A DNA stretch of 64,000 nt from an uncultured Draconibacterium sp. (lineage in GTDB: Bacteria; Bacteroidota; Bacteroidia; Bacteroidales; Prolixibacteraceae), in the NCBI RefSeq assembly GCF_963676815.1, contig NZ_OY781365.1, positions 5,242,501 to 5,306,500 of the forward strand, in the 5' to 3' direction. Shown piece by piece: positions 8,368 to 17,085 of the stretch (the first letter of the stretch is position 1; each line of letters opens with the position of its first letter). The notes beneath the pieces were generated by a model, which was not told where the DNA came from, searched no databases, and worked only from the letters and a program-made list of their open reading frames with translations. A program made the position numbers and the translations under genes.

Positions 8368-8883
8368 ATGTTGAAAGAAAAAATGTTAAAAGCTTTAAAC
8401 GAGCAGATTAATGCCGAACAATACTCATCTTTATTATACCTCTCAATGTCAGCTTATTTTAACGATATTGGCTTGCCTGGTTTTGCAAACTGGATGTATG
8501 TTCAGTATCAGGAAGAATTGACTCACGCCAATAAATTTTACAATTACGTTGTTGAAAGAAGTGGTAAAGTTGAATTAAAAGCCATTGATCAAATGCCAAC
8601 TACTTGGGACGGTGTTATTGATGTATTTGAAAAAACATTAGAACATGAACAACTGGTTACAGGACTGATTAACAATCTTGTTGATATAGCAGTTGAAGAA
8701 AAAGACCACGCAACACAAAGTTTTTTGCGCTGGTTTGTTGATGAGCAGGTAGAAGAGGAAGCCAATGTTACCGATATTCTTGATACTTTGAAACTCGTTA
8801 ACGGTCAAGGCAATGGTATTTTTATGTTGGATCGTGAGATGCGTAGTCGTACTTTTGTTGATACTACCGCAGCAGCTGAATAG
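8368..8883 (+). CDS. ftnA: Non-haem ferritin
   Basis: At 171 residues this matches bacterial ferritin A. The ferroxidase ligands fall at the same positions as in E. coli FtnA: Glu17, Glu50, His53, Glu94, Gln127 and Glu130. It should assemble into the 24-subunit cage that oxidises Fe(II) and stores iron in the cytoplasm. There is no haem-binding Met as in bacterioferritin. The gene is monocistronic, bounded by terminators at 8282 and 8909. No Fur-box-like palindrome was recognised upstream. Confidence 0.95.
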   Translation: MLKEKMLKALNEQINAEQYSSLLYLSMSAYFNDIGLPGFANWMYVQYQEELTHANKFYNYVVERSGKVELKAIDQMPTTWDGVIDVFEKTLEHEQLVTGLINNLVDIAVEEKDHATQSFLRWFVDEQVEEEANVTDILDTLKLVNGQGNGIFMLDREMRSRTFVDTTAAAE

Positions 8884-8908
8884 AAACAAAGTGAATTCTT
8901 AATATTTG

Positions 8909-8936
8909 AAGGCTGCCATTCTGAGCAGCCTTTTTT
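8909..8936 (+). terminator. Rho-independent terminator after ferritin
   Basis: A perfect 8-bp stem AAGGCTGC/GCAGCCTT with an 8-base loop runs into a T-tract. Confidence 0.93.
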
Positions 8937-8946
8937 ATTTTCAATT

Positions 8947-11139
8947 ATGGAGCCCAAAGAACAAATATTTACCAGGTATGACCACTTAAAGGAATTTTGC
9001 CAATTAACGTGGGACGATGCATCATTTCTAAAACTTGAAAATGCATTTGATTTTGCACAGTCAGTTTTAGGAGAGACCTGTTTTTCGCATGGTGAAGTAA
9101 TATTGAGCCACTCGCTTGAAGTTGCATCGATAATTGCAATGGAGATTGGTCTTGAACCGGATTCTGTGATAACCGGATTGCTTCATAATGTGATGTACGC
9201 AGGTTTAAAAGAAAAACCAACACATGAAGATATTGGGAGCAGATTTGGGAGACATATACTTTCCATTCTCGAGGGAATGGCTAAAATCAATGCACTCGGA
9301 ACCGATACTATTGATCTGCATTCTGAAAATTACCGCAAATTAATGTTGGCGTTAGCCGGCGATGTTCGGGTAATACTGGTAAAAATTGCCGATCGCCTGC
9401 AGGTAATGCGCAATCTTGACGTTTACAGCAAGGAAAATCGCGAGCGTCTTGCTAATGAAACACAGTATCTTTATGCGCCTTTAGCACATCGTTTGGGATT
9501 GTACAATATTAATTCCGAAATGTTGGACATGTGCCTGAAGTCTCAAAAACCTGATGAGTATAATTACGTAGTTGCCCGGTTAAAAGAAACGGAAAGAGAA
9601 CGCGCCAATTTTGTTGCCGAGTTTGTAAAACCAATCGAGAAGAAGTTGCAACAACGTGGACTGAAGTTTTCGATGAAAGCACGTACCAAGTCTATTTCGT
9701 CGATAAATAACAAGATGCGTAAAAAGAATGTTTCATTCGACGAGGTTATGGACCTGTTTGCCATTCGCGTAATACTCGATTCGGAGCCTGAAAACGAAAA
9801 AGCCGATTGCTGGACTGCCTATTCTTTTGTTACCGAAGAATATCAAACAAATCCAAACCGTTTGCGCGACTGGATAACAATACCGAAATCAAATGGTTAC
9901 GAATCGCTCCACACAACAGTAATGGGGCCACATAAAAGGTGGGTAGAAATACAGATTCGAACTAAGCGGATGGACGAAGTGGCTGAAAAAGGTTTAGCTG
10001 CCCACTGGAAATATAAAGGAGGAAAAGAATCGAGTTTTGACTCGTGGTTGGCCGGAATTCGGGATATTTTGGAAAATCCGGGTTTAAATGCGGTAGATTT
10101 TATTGACCATTTTAATACCGATATTTACAGCGACGAAATATTTGTTTTTACACCAAAAGGCGATCTGAAGAAAATGCCATCAGGAGCTACGGTACTTGAT
10201 TTTGCCTACGAAATACATTCTCGCATTGGCGATACTTGTGTGGGCGGAAAAATCAATGGAAAAAAAGTTACCTTAAAGCATCAGTTAAAAAACGGCGATC
10301 AGATTGCAATAGATACTTCGAATAACCAAAAGCCTAAGTTAGACTGGCTTGATTTTGTAGTTACATCGAAGGCTAAAAACCGCGTAAAAACGAGTTTGAA
10401 CGAAGATAGAAATCGACAGGCAAATGATGGCCGCGAAATGTTGTTGCGCAAATTTAAAAACTGGAAACTGGATTTAAACGACGATGCAATACGTAAAATT
10501 CTGAAACATTTTGGTTTTAAACTGGCTGTTGATTTTTACTATGAAGTGGCAATCGGGAAAATTGATACACTGGAAGTAAAATCGTTATTTGTTGAGAAAG
10601 AAACTGAAGAAGATTCGACGAAAAAGACCATTGAAGAGCTGTTGCTATCAACCGATGCTAAAAACCTGACGTATGATGGTGGCGACGATTTTTTAATTAT
10701 TGACAACAACCTAAAGAATGTAAATTACAAACTTGCCAAATGCTGTAACCCTGTATTTGGCGACAAGATTTTTGGTTTTGTTACAATAAACGATGGAATT
10801 AAAATACACCGCGACAACTGCCCGAATGCACCGCAAATGAAAGAACGATTTCCATATCGCATTATAAAAACCGTTTGGAAAGATAATACAAGTAATAGCT
10901 CATTTTTAACATCATTGCATATTTCCGGAACCGATGAAGTAGGTATCGTTTCCGAGATTACACACATTATTGCTAAAGATGTTGGAACACAAATGCGATC
11001 GGTTAATATCTCGAGCGATAAAGGCAATTTTGAAGGAATATTAAAAGTATCGGTATATAATCTCGATCACCTCGAATTTCTTATTCATAAACTAAAAAAG
11101 GTAAAAGGTGTTATTTCTGTAAGTCGCGGAGAGAAATAA
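8947..11139 (+). CDS. relA: RelA/SpoT-family (p)ppGpp synthetase, hydrolase site degenerate
   Basis: The 730 residues have the Rel order: HD-like region (about 30-190), synthetase (about 230-345), TGS (about 395-455) and C-terminal ACT (about 655-730). The synthetase looks intact: RTKS, DLFAIRV, IPKSNGYESLHTTVMGP, EIQIRT. The hydrolase does not: the HD pair reads His80-Asn81 (LLHNVMYAG, where active enzymes have LLHDVVEDT), and DRLHNMRT reads DRLQVMRN. It should therefore make but not degrade (p)ppGpp, as RelA does. A conserved C-terminal Cys motif (KCCNP) is present. It starts ten bases after the ferritin terminator; a TPR gene follows 11 bases downstream. A separate bifunctional SpoT is expected elsewhere in the genome. 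Confidence 0.9.
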   Translation: MEPKEQIFTRYDHLKEFCQLTWDDASFLKLENAFDFAQSVLGETCFSHGEVILSHSLEVASIIAMEIGLEPDSVITGLLHNVMYAGLKEKPTHEDIGSRFGRHILSILEGMAKINALGTDTIDLHSENYRKLMLALAGDVRVILVKIADRLQVMRNLDVYSKENRERLANETQYLYAPLAHRLGLYNINSEMLDMCLKSQKPDEYNYVVARLKETERERANFVAEFVKPIEKKLQQRGLKFSMKARTKSISSINNKMRKKNVSFDEVMDLFAIRVILDSEPENEKADCWTAYSFVTEEYQTNPNRLRDWITIPKSNGYESLHTTVMGPHKRWVEIQIRTKRMDEVAEKGLAAHWKYKGGKESSFDSWLAGIRDILENPGLNAVDFIDHFNTDIYSDEIFVFTPKGDLKKMPSGATVLDFAYEIHSRIGDTCVGGKINGKKVTLKHQLKNGDQIAIDTSNNQKPKLDWLDFVVTSKAKNRVKTSLNEDRNRQANDGREMLLRKFKNWKLDLNDDAIRKILKHFGFKLAVDFYYEVAIGKIDTLEVKSLFVEKETEEDSTKKTIEELLLSTDAKNLTYDGGDDFLIIDNNLKNVNYKLAKCCNPVFGDKIFGFVTINDGIKIHRDNCPNAPQMKERFPYRIIKTVWKDNTSNSSFLTSLHISGTDEVGIVSEITHIIAKDVGTQMRSVNISSDKGNFEGILKVSVYNLDHLEFLIHKLKKVKGVISVSRGEK

Positions 11140-11150
11140 GAACAATAACT

Positions 11151-11432
11151 ATGAGAAGTAAAGACCAGCGTCTTGCGCAAATTGAAGATTTATTAAAAGC
11201 CGAAAAAGCAGAGAAAGCGCGAAACCTTTTTGAGAAGCTTGAAGAACAGCAAACAGCAGATTATTATTTGCTGAAAGGAAAACTTGAACAGAAATACCAA
11301 AACTGGGGAGAAGCTATTAATGCATTTAACAAGGTTTTGGAAATCGATCCGCAAAATACCGAAGCAGCAAACAATCTGCATCTGATTGATAATATTTTGA
11401 ATTTTTGGAATCCGGATTTGCTAAATCCTTAA
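11151..11432 (+). CDS. Small TPR protein
   Basis: A 93-residue soluble protein without signal peptide. Residues about 10-85 form one clear and one partial tetratricopeptide repeat (YYLLKGKLEQKYQNWGEAINAFNKVLEIDPQNTEA). TPRs bind partner proteins; the partner is not known. It follows relA by 11 bases in the same direction, so it is probably cotranscribed and may be a small accessory factor, which is inference. Confidence 0.7.
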   Translation: MRSKDQRLAQIEDLLKAEKAEKARNLFEKLEEQQTADYYLLKGKLEQKYQNWGEAINAFNKVLEIDPQNTEAANNLHLIDNILNFWNPDLLNP

Positions 11433-11547
11433 AATTTAAAAAGAAAGTAACCAATTTAAAGTGGTATTGTTTTTGTTTTTACAGAAAGTGGTGGAAAAGA
11501 GTCGAGAATCTTAATTGCTGTATTTTAGGTTTTTAATTCAGAATTAC

Positions 11548-11555
11548 TATTTTTG
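11548..11555 (+). promoter_or_regulatory. Candidate promoter for the secreted TPR gene
   Basis: TATTTTTG matches the Bacteroidota -7 consensus TAnnTTTG, 66 bases before the start at 11622. The -33 region (TTTTAGG near 11523) is weak. Confidence 0.45.
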
Positions 11556-11621
11556 GGGCTCATCGACGAAATTTAGACGAAAATTAAATTGAATTATAAA
11601 ATATTAAAAAGTAGTTGAAAA

Positions 11622-12419
11622 ATGAAAAGAGTAGTATTGTTAATGGTGATGGTGTTTATTTCTGTAATGTCATTTGCCCAGGATTCCAGTGAATTAATGA
11701 CTCAGGCAAATGCCGCTGTAGAAAGCAAAGACTTTGAAAAAGCAATTGAATTATTCGAGTCAGTGTTGGCCATTCCTGATCACGGACAAAATGTTGATAA
11801 CATTAATGCTGTGCTTGGTCAGTTGCGACCAGCTGTTGCTAAAACCAAAGCATCAGATGCAGTAGATAATAAAGAGTACGATAAAGCAATAGAACTGTAT
11901 AAAGCTGCTATTGCAGATTATCCTGATGCAGGTATTGAAGAACAAGCCGGTAAAATGTTTTATAATGAAGGAATTAAAAGCTACAAAAGCGAAGATTTTG
12001 TAGAGGCTGCTAATAGTTTCGCAATTGCACAAGTTGATTTTAATTACGAAAAAGCAGAGAAATATAAGAGTGCTTCGTTGAAAAAAGCTGCCGAGGCTCT
12101 AGTTGCTGAAGGAAAATCTTCAATTGATGGAGTAAGCGTAAGTGAAGGAAATAAGGCTGAATTAAAGGAAAACCTGGCAAAGGTTTATTTCTCGCAGGGA
12201 TATGAAAAATACCAAGAAGGAGCCGCAACAATTAAAGCCGCAACAGATAAAGTAAATGCTGGAAGCATCACTACTTTAGATGATGAATACAAAAATGCAG
12301 TTGCAGAAGGAAAGAAAAGCTTCGAGCAAGCAATTCCGTTTTTGAAAAAGGCATTGGAAATCGATCCAAGCAATGCAAATGCTTCAAAAGTATTGGCAGC
12401 ATGTGAGCAGAGTCTATAA
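11622..12419 (+). CDS. Secreted TPR-repeat protein
   Basis: A signal peptide (MKRVVLLMVMVFISVMSFAQ) precedes 245 residues built of helix pairs with TPR character: KDFEKAIELFESVLAIP (about 36-52), KEYDKAIELYKAAIADYP (about 84-101), a middle part with EDFVEAANSFAIAQ and a C-terminal AIPFLKKALEIDPSNANASKVL. It lacks a lipobox, so it is periplasmic. No enzymatic domain is seen and the function is unknown. It is probably a single-gene unit, with its own promoter candidate and a strong terminator. Confidence 0.75.
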   Translation: MKRVVLLMVMVFISVMSFAQDSSELMTQANAAVESKDFEKAIELFESVLAIPDHGQNVDNINAVLGQLRPAVAKTKASDAVDNKEYDKAIELYKAAIADYPDAGIEEQAGKMFYNEGIKSYKSEDFVEAANSFAIAQVDFNYEKAEKYKSASLKKAAEALVAEGKSSIDGVSVSEGNKAELKENLAKVYFSQGYEKYQEGAATIKAATDKVNAGSITTLDDEYKNAVAEGKKSFEQAIPFLKKALEIDPSNANASKVLAACEQSL

Positions 12420-12443
12420 GAAAGTATCGAAATAAATAATAGT

Positions 12444-12480
12444 AAAAGGTTCAGAAGAATATTCTGGACCTTTTATTTTT
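12444..12480 (+). terminator. Rho-independent terminator
   Basis: A 13-bp stem (AAAAGGTTCAGAA with TTCTGGACCTTTT, one G-U) and a five-base loop, followed by ATTTTT, 25 bases after the TPR gene. Confidence 0.9.
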
Positions 12481-12868
12481 ATGGAAACACCGACACCTTG
12501 GTCATTATTATTCATTGTTAATCCTAAATTGCCAGTTGCAATAGCCTGACTTGTATTGTATTAATTATCCAATTTGTGATGCTGTGGAATGATATAACAT
12601 TTGGCTGTTTTTGAATAAGAGGCTGAGTTAATTATTCATTTTTATTAAAATTAATATTGAGACTAAAATCTTTTCGAGCTCTCAAAAATTAGCATATATT
12701 TGCAGGCGATTAAGTAGAAAACTTGTTTTTTCCTGAGTATTAACACTGTATTGTTAATTGTTTTTGCAAAAATTGGGTTAACTGCTTGATTATTTTCTAA
12801 AAAAGTATTTTCTTTGCACTCCGTTTTTAGTAATGTGTTTATTTTGAACATCAAGAAATTAAAAAGAA
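12481..12868 (+). promoter_or_regulatory. Leader and promoter region of the L28-L33 operon
   Basis: No gene is seen in these 388 bases. Two candidate -7 boxes occur. TATATTTG at 12695-12702 is a perfect TAnnTTTG. TTTCTTTG at 12809-12816 is imperfect but has TTG 20 bases upstream (12786-12788), the usual spacing. The first would leave a leader of about 160 bases, in which autoregulation by a ribosomal protein would be possible; the second about 45 bases. Confidence 0.45.
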
Positions 12869-13111
12869 ATGTCACGAGTTTGTCAAATAACAGGTAAAAG
12901 AGCAATGGTGGGTAACAATGTTTCTCACTCGAAAAGAAGAACTAAAAGAAAGTTCGATATAAACCTGTTTAAAAAGAAATTTTATATGCCCCACGAAGAT
13001 CGTTGGGTGCAATTAACAGTATCTGCTGCCGGAATGCGCACGATTAATAAAAAAGGCATTAAAACTGCTTTGGCCGAGGCACAGGAAAAAGGTTTTATTG
13101 ATAAATTTTAA
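12869..13111 (+). CDS. rpmB: 50S ribosomal protein L28
   Basis: The 80 residues begin SRVCQITGKRAMVGNNVSHS, the family signature, and continue with RRTKRKFDINLFKKKF and RWVQLTVSAAGMRTINKKG. L28 is a component of the large subunit near the E site. It is the first gene of a trio with L33 and DUF4295 spaced 12 and 7 bases apart, an arrangement conserved in Bacteroidota. Confidence 0.97.
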   Translation: MSRVCQITGKRAMVGNNVSHSKRRTKRKFDINLFKKKFYMPHEDRWVQLTVSAAGMRTINKKGIKTALAEAQEKGFIDKF

Positions 13112-13123
13112 AGATCTTAAGCA

Positions 13124-13306
13124 ATGGCAAAAAAAGGTAACAGAGTTCAGGTTATTCTAGAATGCACTGAGCATAAAGATAGTGGTGTGCCAGGTACTTC
13201 AAGGTATATTACTACAAAGAACAGAAAGAATACTCCGGATCGTATGGAATTGAAAAAATACAATCCTATTCTTAAGAAAGTAACAGTACATAAAGAAATT
13301 AAATAA
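13124..13306 (+). CDS. rpmG: 50S ribosomal protein L33
   Basis: A 60-residue protein with the L33 pattern: VQVILECTEHKDSG, then SRYITTKNRKNTPDRMELKKYNP and a basic tail. Only one Cys remains of the two CxxC pairs of zinc-binding L33 forms, so this is the zinc-independent type. It lies between rpmB and the DUF4295 gene. Confidence 0.97.
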   Translation: MAKKGNRVQVILECTEHKDSGVPGTSRYITTKNRKNTPDRMELKKYNPILKKVTVHKEIK

Positions 13307-13313
13307 TTAAGAC

Positions 13314-13466
13314 ATGGCAAAGAAAGCAGTAGCATCACTACAGAAAGGTGCCGGTAAAGGTTATGCGAAAGTAATCAAAATGACTAAATCGGAGAAAACC
13401 GGAGCATACGCTTTTAAAGAAGAAATGGTGCCAAACGACGAAGTAAAAACTTATTTTAAAAAATAA
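13314..13466 (+). CDS. DUF4295 small basic protein
   Basis: A 50-residue lysine-rich protein: MAKKAVASLQKGAGKGYAKV at the N-terminus and EMVPNDEVKTYFKK at the end. It starts seven bases after rpmG. DUF4295 is a Bacteroidota family almost always found at this place, so a ribosome-associated role is likely but unproven. Its presence is one of the best phylum markers in the window. Confidence 0.88.
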   Translation: MAKKAVASLQKGAGKGYAKVIKMTKSEKTGAYAFKEEMVPNDEVKTYFKK

Positions 13467-13488
13467 GAAGATATAATTGTATAACAGG

Positions 13489-13520
13489 AAAAGCTTTCAT
13501 GTAAGATGGAAGCTTTTTTT
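13489..13520 (+). terminator. Terminator of the L28-L33 operon
   Basis: A 12-bp stem AAAAGCTTTCAT/ATGGAAGCTTTT (one G-U) with a five-base loop, followed by a T-run. Confidence 0.9.
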
Positions 13521-13608
13521 GTTTATATCAACGATTTGGTATTTTTTATTCTACTTATACAGTGTAACCAAATTTTGTACTATTTTAGGACCTGCAAATC
13601 GTATTTAT

Positions 13609-14559
13609 ATGGCCATATTCGGAAGTTTTAGCAGAAAGAAGAAAGAGAACCTTGACGAAGGATTGTCGAAAACAAAAGAGAGTGTATTTAAGAAATTAAG
13701 TCGTGCAGTAGTTGGTAAATCAAAGGTTGACGATGAAGTTTTAGACAATCTCGAGGAAGTGTTGATAACCTCTGACGTAGGTGTTGATACAACGCTTAAG
13801 ATTATTGAACGTATTGAAGAACGTGTTACGCGCGATAAATACATGGGCGTTAACGAGTTGAATGCTATTCTGAAGGAAGAAATCTCTGATTTGCTGGAAG
13901 AAAATAATACTACTGATGTTTCTGATTTTGATCTTCCTAAAAAGGATGGGCCTTATGTAATTATGGTTGTTGGTGTTAATGGAGTTGGAAAAACCACAAC
14001 CATTGGCAAATTAGCATACAATTTTAAACAAGCCGGTAAATCTGTTGTACTCGGAGCTGCTGATACATTTAGGGCTGCTGCAATTGAACAGCTTGAAGTG
14101 TGGGCCGAAAGGGTAGATGTACCAATCGTTAAACAAAAAATGGGTTCCGATCCGGCATCGGTAGCTTATGATACGCTGGCATCGGCAAAAGCAAGTAATG
14201 CCGATGTGGTAATTATTGACACCGCCGGACGCTTGCATAATAAAGTTGGTTTAATGAACGAGCTGAGCAAGATTAAAAAAGTAATGCAGAAGATCGTTCC
14301 CGATGCTCCAGACGAAGTTTTACTTATTCTTGATGGATCTACCGGTCAAAATGCATTCGAACAGGCAAAACAGTTTACAAAGGCAACAGAAGTTACTGCC
14401 CTGGCATTAACCAAACTTGATGGAACTGCTAAAGGTGGTGTTGTAATTGGTATTTCAGATCAGTTTAAGATTCCTGTAAAGTATATTGGCATTGGCGAAA
14501 AAATGGAACATCTGCAAATTTTCCGTCGTCGCGAGTTTGTCGATTCGCTGTTCTCATAA
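13609..14559 (+). CDS. ftsY: Signal recognition particle receptor FtsY
   Basis: ATG 13609 (MAIFGSFSRKKKEN) is chosen because the open frame upstream runs back through a terminator. The 316 residues make the SRP-type NG GTPase: P-loop GVNGVGKTT (122-130), DTFRAAA (152-158), DTAGR (204-208) and TKLDGTAKGG (268-277). FtsY docks the SRP-ribosome complex at SecYEG. The N-terminal A domain is short: a basic patch followed directly by the N domain. A zinc-finger gene follows 15 bases downstream. Confidence 0.96.
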   Translation: MAIFGSFSRKKKENLDEGLSKTKESVFKKLSRAVVGKSKVDDEVLDNLEEVLITSDVGVDTTLKIIERIEERVTRDKYMGVNELNAILKEEISDLLEENNTTDVSDFDLPKKDGPYVIMVVGVNGVGKTTTIGKLAYNFKQAGKSVVLGAADTFRAAAIEQLEVWAERVDVPIVKQKMGSDPASVAYDTLASAKASNADVVIIDTAGRLHNKVGLMNELSKIKKVMQKIVPDAPDEVLLILDGSTGQNAFEQAKQFTKATEVTALALTKLDGTAKGGVVIGISDQFKIPVKYIGIGEKMEHLQIFRRREFVDSLFS

Positions 14560-14574
14560 TAATTGTTTGTTGCA

Positions 14575-14907
14575 ATGGCTGAACTGAATAAGGCTGAAAT
14601 AAAAGCTCAATTAATTGCTGAAATAGCAAAAACAGAGAAGTTGATTCAGGAATATTCAGAGCTTACAAAACCTGTTGAACCTGAAAATGCTATTGGACGC
14701 ATATCCAGGATGGATGCAATAAACAACAAAAGTGTTACTGAAGCTACTTTACGCAAAGCAAAAGATAAATTAGAAAAACTAAAATTCGCTTTGTCGAAAG
14801 TTGATGATGATGATTTTGGCCTTTGTGTAAAATGTAAAAAGAGTATTCCGTTAGGCCGAATTCTGATTATGCCACAGGCGCTAACATGTGTCAGTTGTTC
14901 GCATTAA
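14575..14907 (+). CDS. TraR/DksA-type zinc-finger protein
   Basis: The start is ATG 14575, 15 bases after ftsY. A 110-residue protein with an N-terminal coiled coil (about 5-75) and a C-terminal C4 zinc finger, CVKCKKSIPLGRI with the second pair in CVSC. DksA/TraR proteins enter the RNA polymerase secondary channel and, with ppGpp, reset promoter choice. The coiled-coil tip lacks an obvious DxxDxA motif, so DksA function is uncertain. The RelA homologue about 3.5 kb upstream makes a ppGpp link attractive, but the two are not in one operon. Confidence 0.85.
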   Translation: MAELNKAEIKAQLIAEIAKTEKLIQEYSELTKPVEPENAIGRISRMDAINNKSVTEATLRKAKDKLEKLKFALSKVDDDDFGLCVKCKKSIPLGRILIMPQALTCVSCSH

Positions 14908-14926
14908 ATTGCTTAATATTTTTATC

Positions 14927-16987
14927 TTAAGCCGGTTGTTTGAGGCTTGATAGAATCTTTTGAAGCAGGTTTTTATCAATAGGTTTTACAATAAAATCAT
15001 CACACCCGGCAGCCATTGCTTCTTGTTTGTAATTTTCCTGAGCATACGCGGTTTGAGCAATAATATAAACCTGACTATTAAATGTCCTTATCCTTTTTGT
15101 CGCTTCAATTCCATTTGTTTTTGGAAGCTTGATATCCATTAAAACTACATCGGTATCCGGATTTTCGCGCACAAGATTAACCACTTCAATTCCGTTGCTA
15201 GCCCACTTTATACTACTCGAAAAATCAGCAAGCACGTGGTTTAAAAAATTGTAGGAAGTTTCATCGTCTTCCGCAATAATTATTTTTAAATCGTTAATAT
15301 CCGGATTGAGTATGTCTTCTTGTTTTTCGTTTGTCGAAGTCTGTTCCGGAGCTTGGTTTTCTATTTTTAAATTTGGTAAAACAAAAGTAAACGATGTGCC
15401 TTCGCCGGGTTTCGAGGAGACAGTAATTTCTCCATTAAGAAGGTTTACGTAACCTCTTGTGATTGACAGTCCCAGACCAGATCCTTCATATCCACTTGAA
15501 TGCGAATGGTCGGCCTGAACAAAATAATCAAAAATTGCCTTTTGTTTCTCTGGTGCAATGCCAATTCCCGTATCACTTACAGTAATTTCCAACTCGGTAG
15601 CACTTAATTTGTAGTCAACCTTTACAAATCCTTTTTTAGTGAATTTAATGGCATTTTTAATCAGGTTGGTTAAAATTGAAGTTACCTTATAGGTATCGCT
15701 GTAAAAGGTGCCGGCGTTGTCGTCAATTTCATGCTCAATTATCAGTTCAATTCCCTTTTCGTTGGCTTCAACAATAAAGAAATCGTGAAGTTCTGAAATG
15801 ATTTCTTTAATGTTTACTTTTTTTATTTGTGCTTCTTCGTTGCCCGATTCAATTTTAGAAATATCAATAATGTTGTTGATGGTGCTTAGCATTCTGTCGC
15901 CACTTTGCTGAATAATTTTAATGAATTGAAGTTCTTCATCTTTCGAATATTCCTGTGTCTTCAGAAGTTCAGCAAATCCCAGAATACCATTCATGGGGGT
16001 GCGTATTTCGTGGCTCATATTGGCCAAAAATGCTGATTTCATTTTATCGCTCTGCTCCGCCTTATTTTTTTGGCGCGATAGCTCCTGCATGATTTCAGAG
16101 TTCAGATCGAGCTGATGTTGCAGATCTTTTGTTTTACTGCGAACTCTAGATTGGAGAATCTGATTAATTATTATGAGTAGAAGAATAATAAATCCAACAA
16201 TCGAACTAATTAAAATAATGTAACGCCAGTAGGCTCTCAATCCATTAGATTCTTTGTCGTATTCTGCCAGCCATTTATCATAGATTCGTTGGTATTCTCC
16301 GTTAGAAAGCAATACTTCGGTTGCATTGTTTATAATAGCTGCAAGCTCTACCGAATTTGACGATAACATAAATCCCATATTCCGCTCCAAAATCCGGTGG
16401 TTTGTGGTCGAAATATAATCTTTACCATGTTCAAGTGCATAATATTTCCCACCAATTCGTTGGGCAATTGCACAAGTTGTGTTTTTATCATCCAGAAGTT
16501 TTATCAAACTGTCGTAGTTATCGGCGTATACAAACTTCGTTGATGGATTAATACTTAACATGTATCGCGTAAGAACATCGTTATCCCACAAGGCAACAAC
16601 AGGTTCTTTCATGGCGCGCAACATTTCAATGGTAATTGTTTTTTTGAAGTTGCTGTTGTAAAAAAAACAATGCGAAGTATTAATGATAGACCTTGTGTAC
16701 AAATGTTCGTTATCGGGGTAGCCCGGATAATGTGCTCCGGCAATCCCGTCAATTTCTTTTTCGTTAAGCAGGTAATTAACCGTTGCCCAGTCAGCACCAA
16801 TTATCTCAATTTGGTTGTTATACAGCTCGTTAATGGCTTTTGCCAGATCGATGTTAAAGCCTACCAATTCTCCATTTCCGTCGATATAATTAAACGGAGG
16901 ATAATTGTTACTGGCTCCAATTTTATACTGAGCATTTAGGTAATAGCAGTTTGTTAAAACTATTACGCAAATTAAGATAATTCGCAT
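14927..16987 (-). CDS. Hybrid sensor histidine kinase with periplasmic solute-binding domain
   Basis: Residues 1-20 form a signal peptide or first membrane helix. Residues about 21-245 are a family-3 solute-binding (PBP-like) domain (KIGASNNYPPFNYID, GFNIDLAKAINELY). A membrane helix at about 254-277 leads into a coiled coil, HisKA with His326 (MSHEIRTPMNG), HATPase (NLIKNAIKFTK, DTGIGI, GSGLGLS) and a C-terminal receiver with phospho-Asp618 (VLMDIKLP) and Lys668. It should sense a small molecule, perhaps an amino acid, outside the membrane and pass phosphate to the fused receiver. No DNA-binding domain or adjacent regulator is present, so the output partner lies elsewhere. It converges on the zinc-finger gene with a 19-base gap. 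Confidence 0.92.
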   Translation of the reverse strand: MRIILICVIVLTNCYYLNAQYKIGASNNYPPFNYIDGNGELVGFNIDLAKAINELYNNQIEIIGADWATVNYLLNEKEIDGIAGAHYPGYPDNEHLYTRSIINTSHCFFYNSNFKKTITIEMLRAMKEPVVALWDNDVLTRYMLSINPSTKFVYADNYDSLIKLLDDKNTTCAIAQRIGGKYYALEHGKDYISTTNHRILERNMGFMLSSNSVELAAIINNATEVLLSNGEYQRIYDKWLAEYDKESNGLRAYWRYIILISSIVGFIILLLIIINQILQSRVRSKTKDLQHQLDLNSEIMQELSRQKNKAEQSDKMKSAFLANMSHEIRTPMNGILGFAELLKTQEYSKDEELQFIKIIQQSGDRMLSTINNIIDISKIESGNEEAQIKKVNIKEIISELHDFFIVEANEKGIELIIEHEIDDNAGTFYSDTYKVTSILTNLIKNAIKFTKKGFVKVDYKLSATELEITVSDTGIGIAPEKQKAIFDYFVQADHSHSSGYEGSGLGLSITRGYVNLLNGEITVSSKPGEGTSFTFVLPNLKIENQAPEQTSTNEKQEDILNPDINDLKIIIAEDDETSYNFLNHVLADFSSSIKWASNGIEVVNLVRENPDTDVVLMDIKLPKTNGIEATKRIRTFNSQVYIIAQTAYAQENYKQEAMAAGCDDFIVKPIDKNLLQKILSSLKQPA

Positions 16988-17085
16988 ATTGGGTTATTTT
17001 CGAACAAATCTAAAAATTTTTCTCAGATTTCTATTTCTGCTAAATTTAAATATATTAAGCAATATTGAAAACAAACATTTCAAAA

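Noticed and set aside
12481..12868. tRNA or rRNA gene in the gap before rpmB
   Set aside because: No cloverleaf or T-loop sequence was found; only promoter-like boxes.
13477..13608. N-terminal extension of FtsY
   Set aside because: It begins inside the operon terminator at 13489; the ATG at 13609 gives the normal protein.
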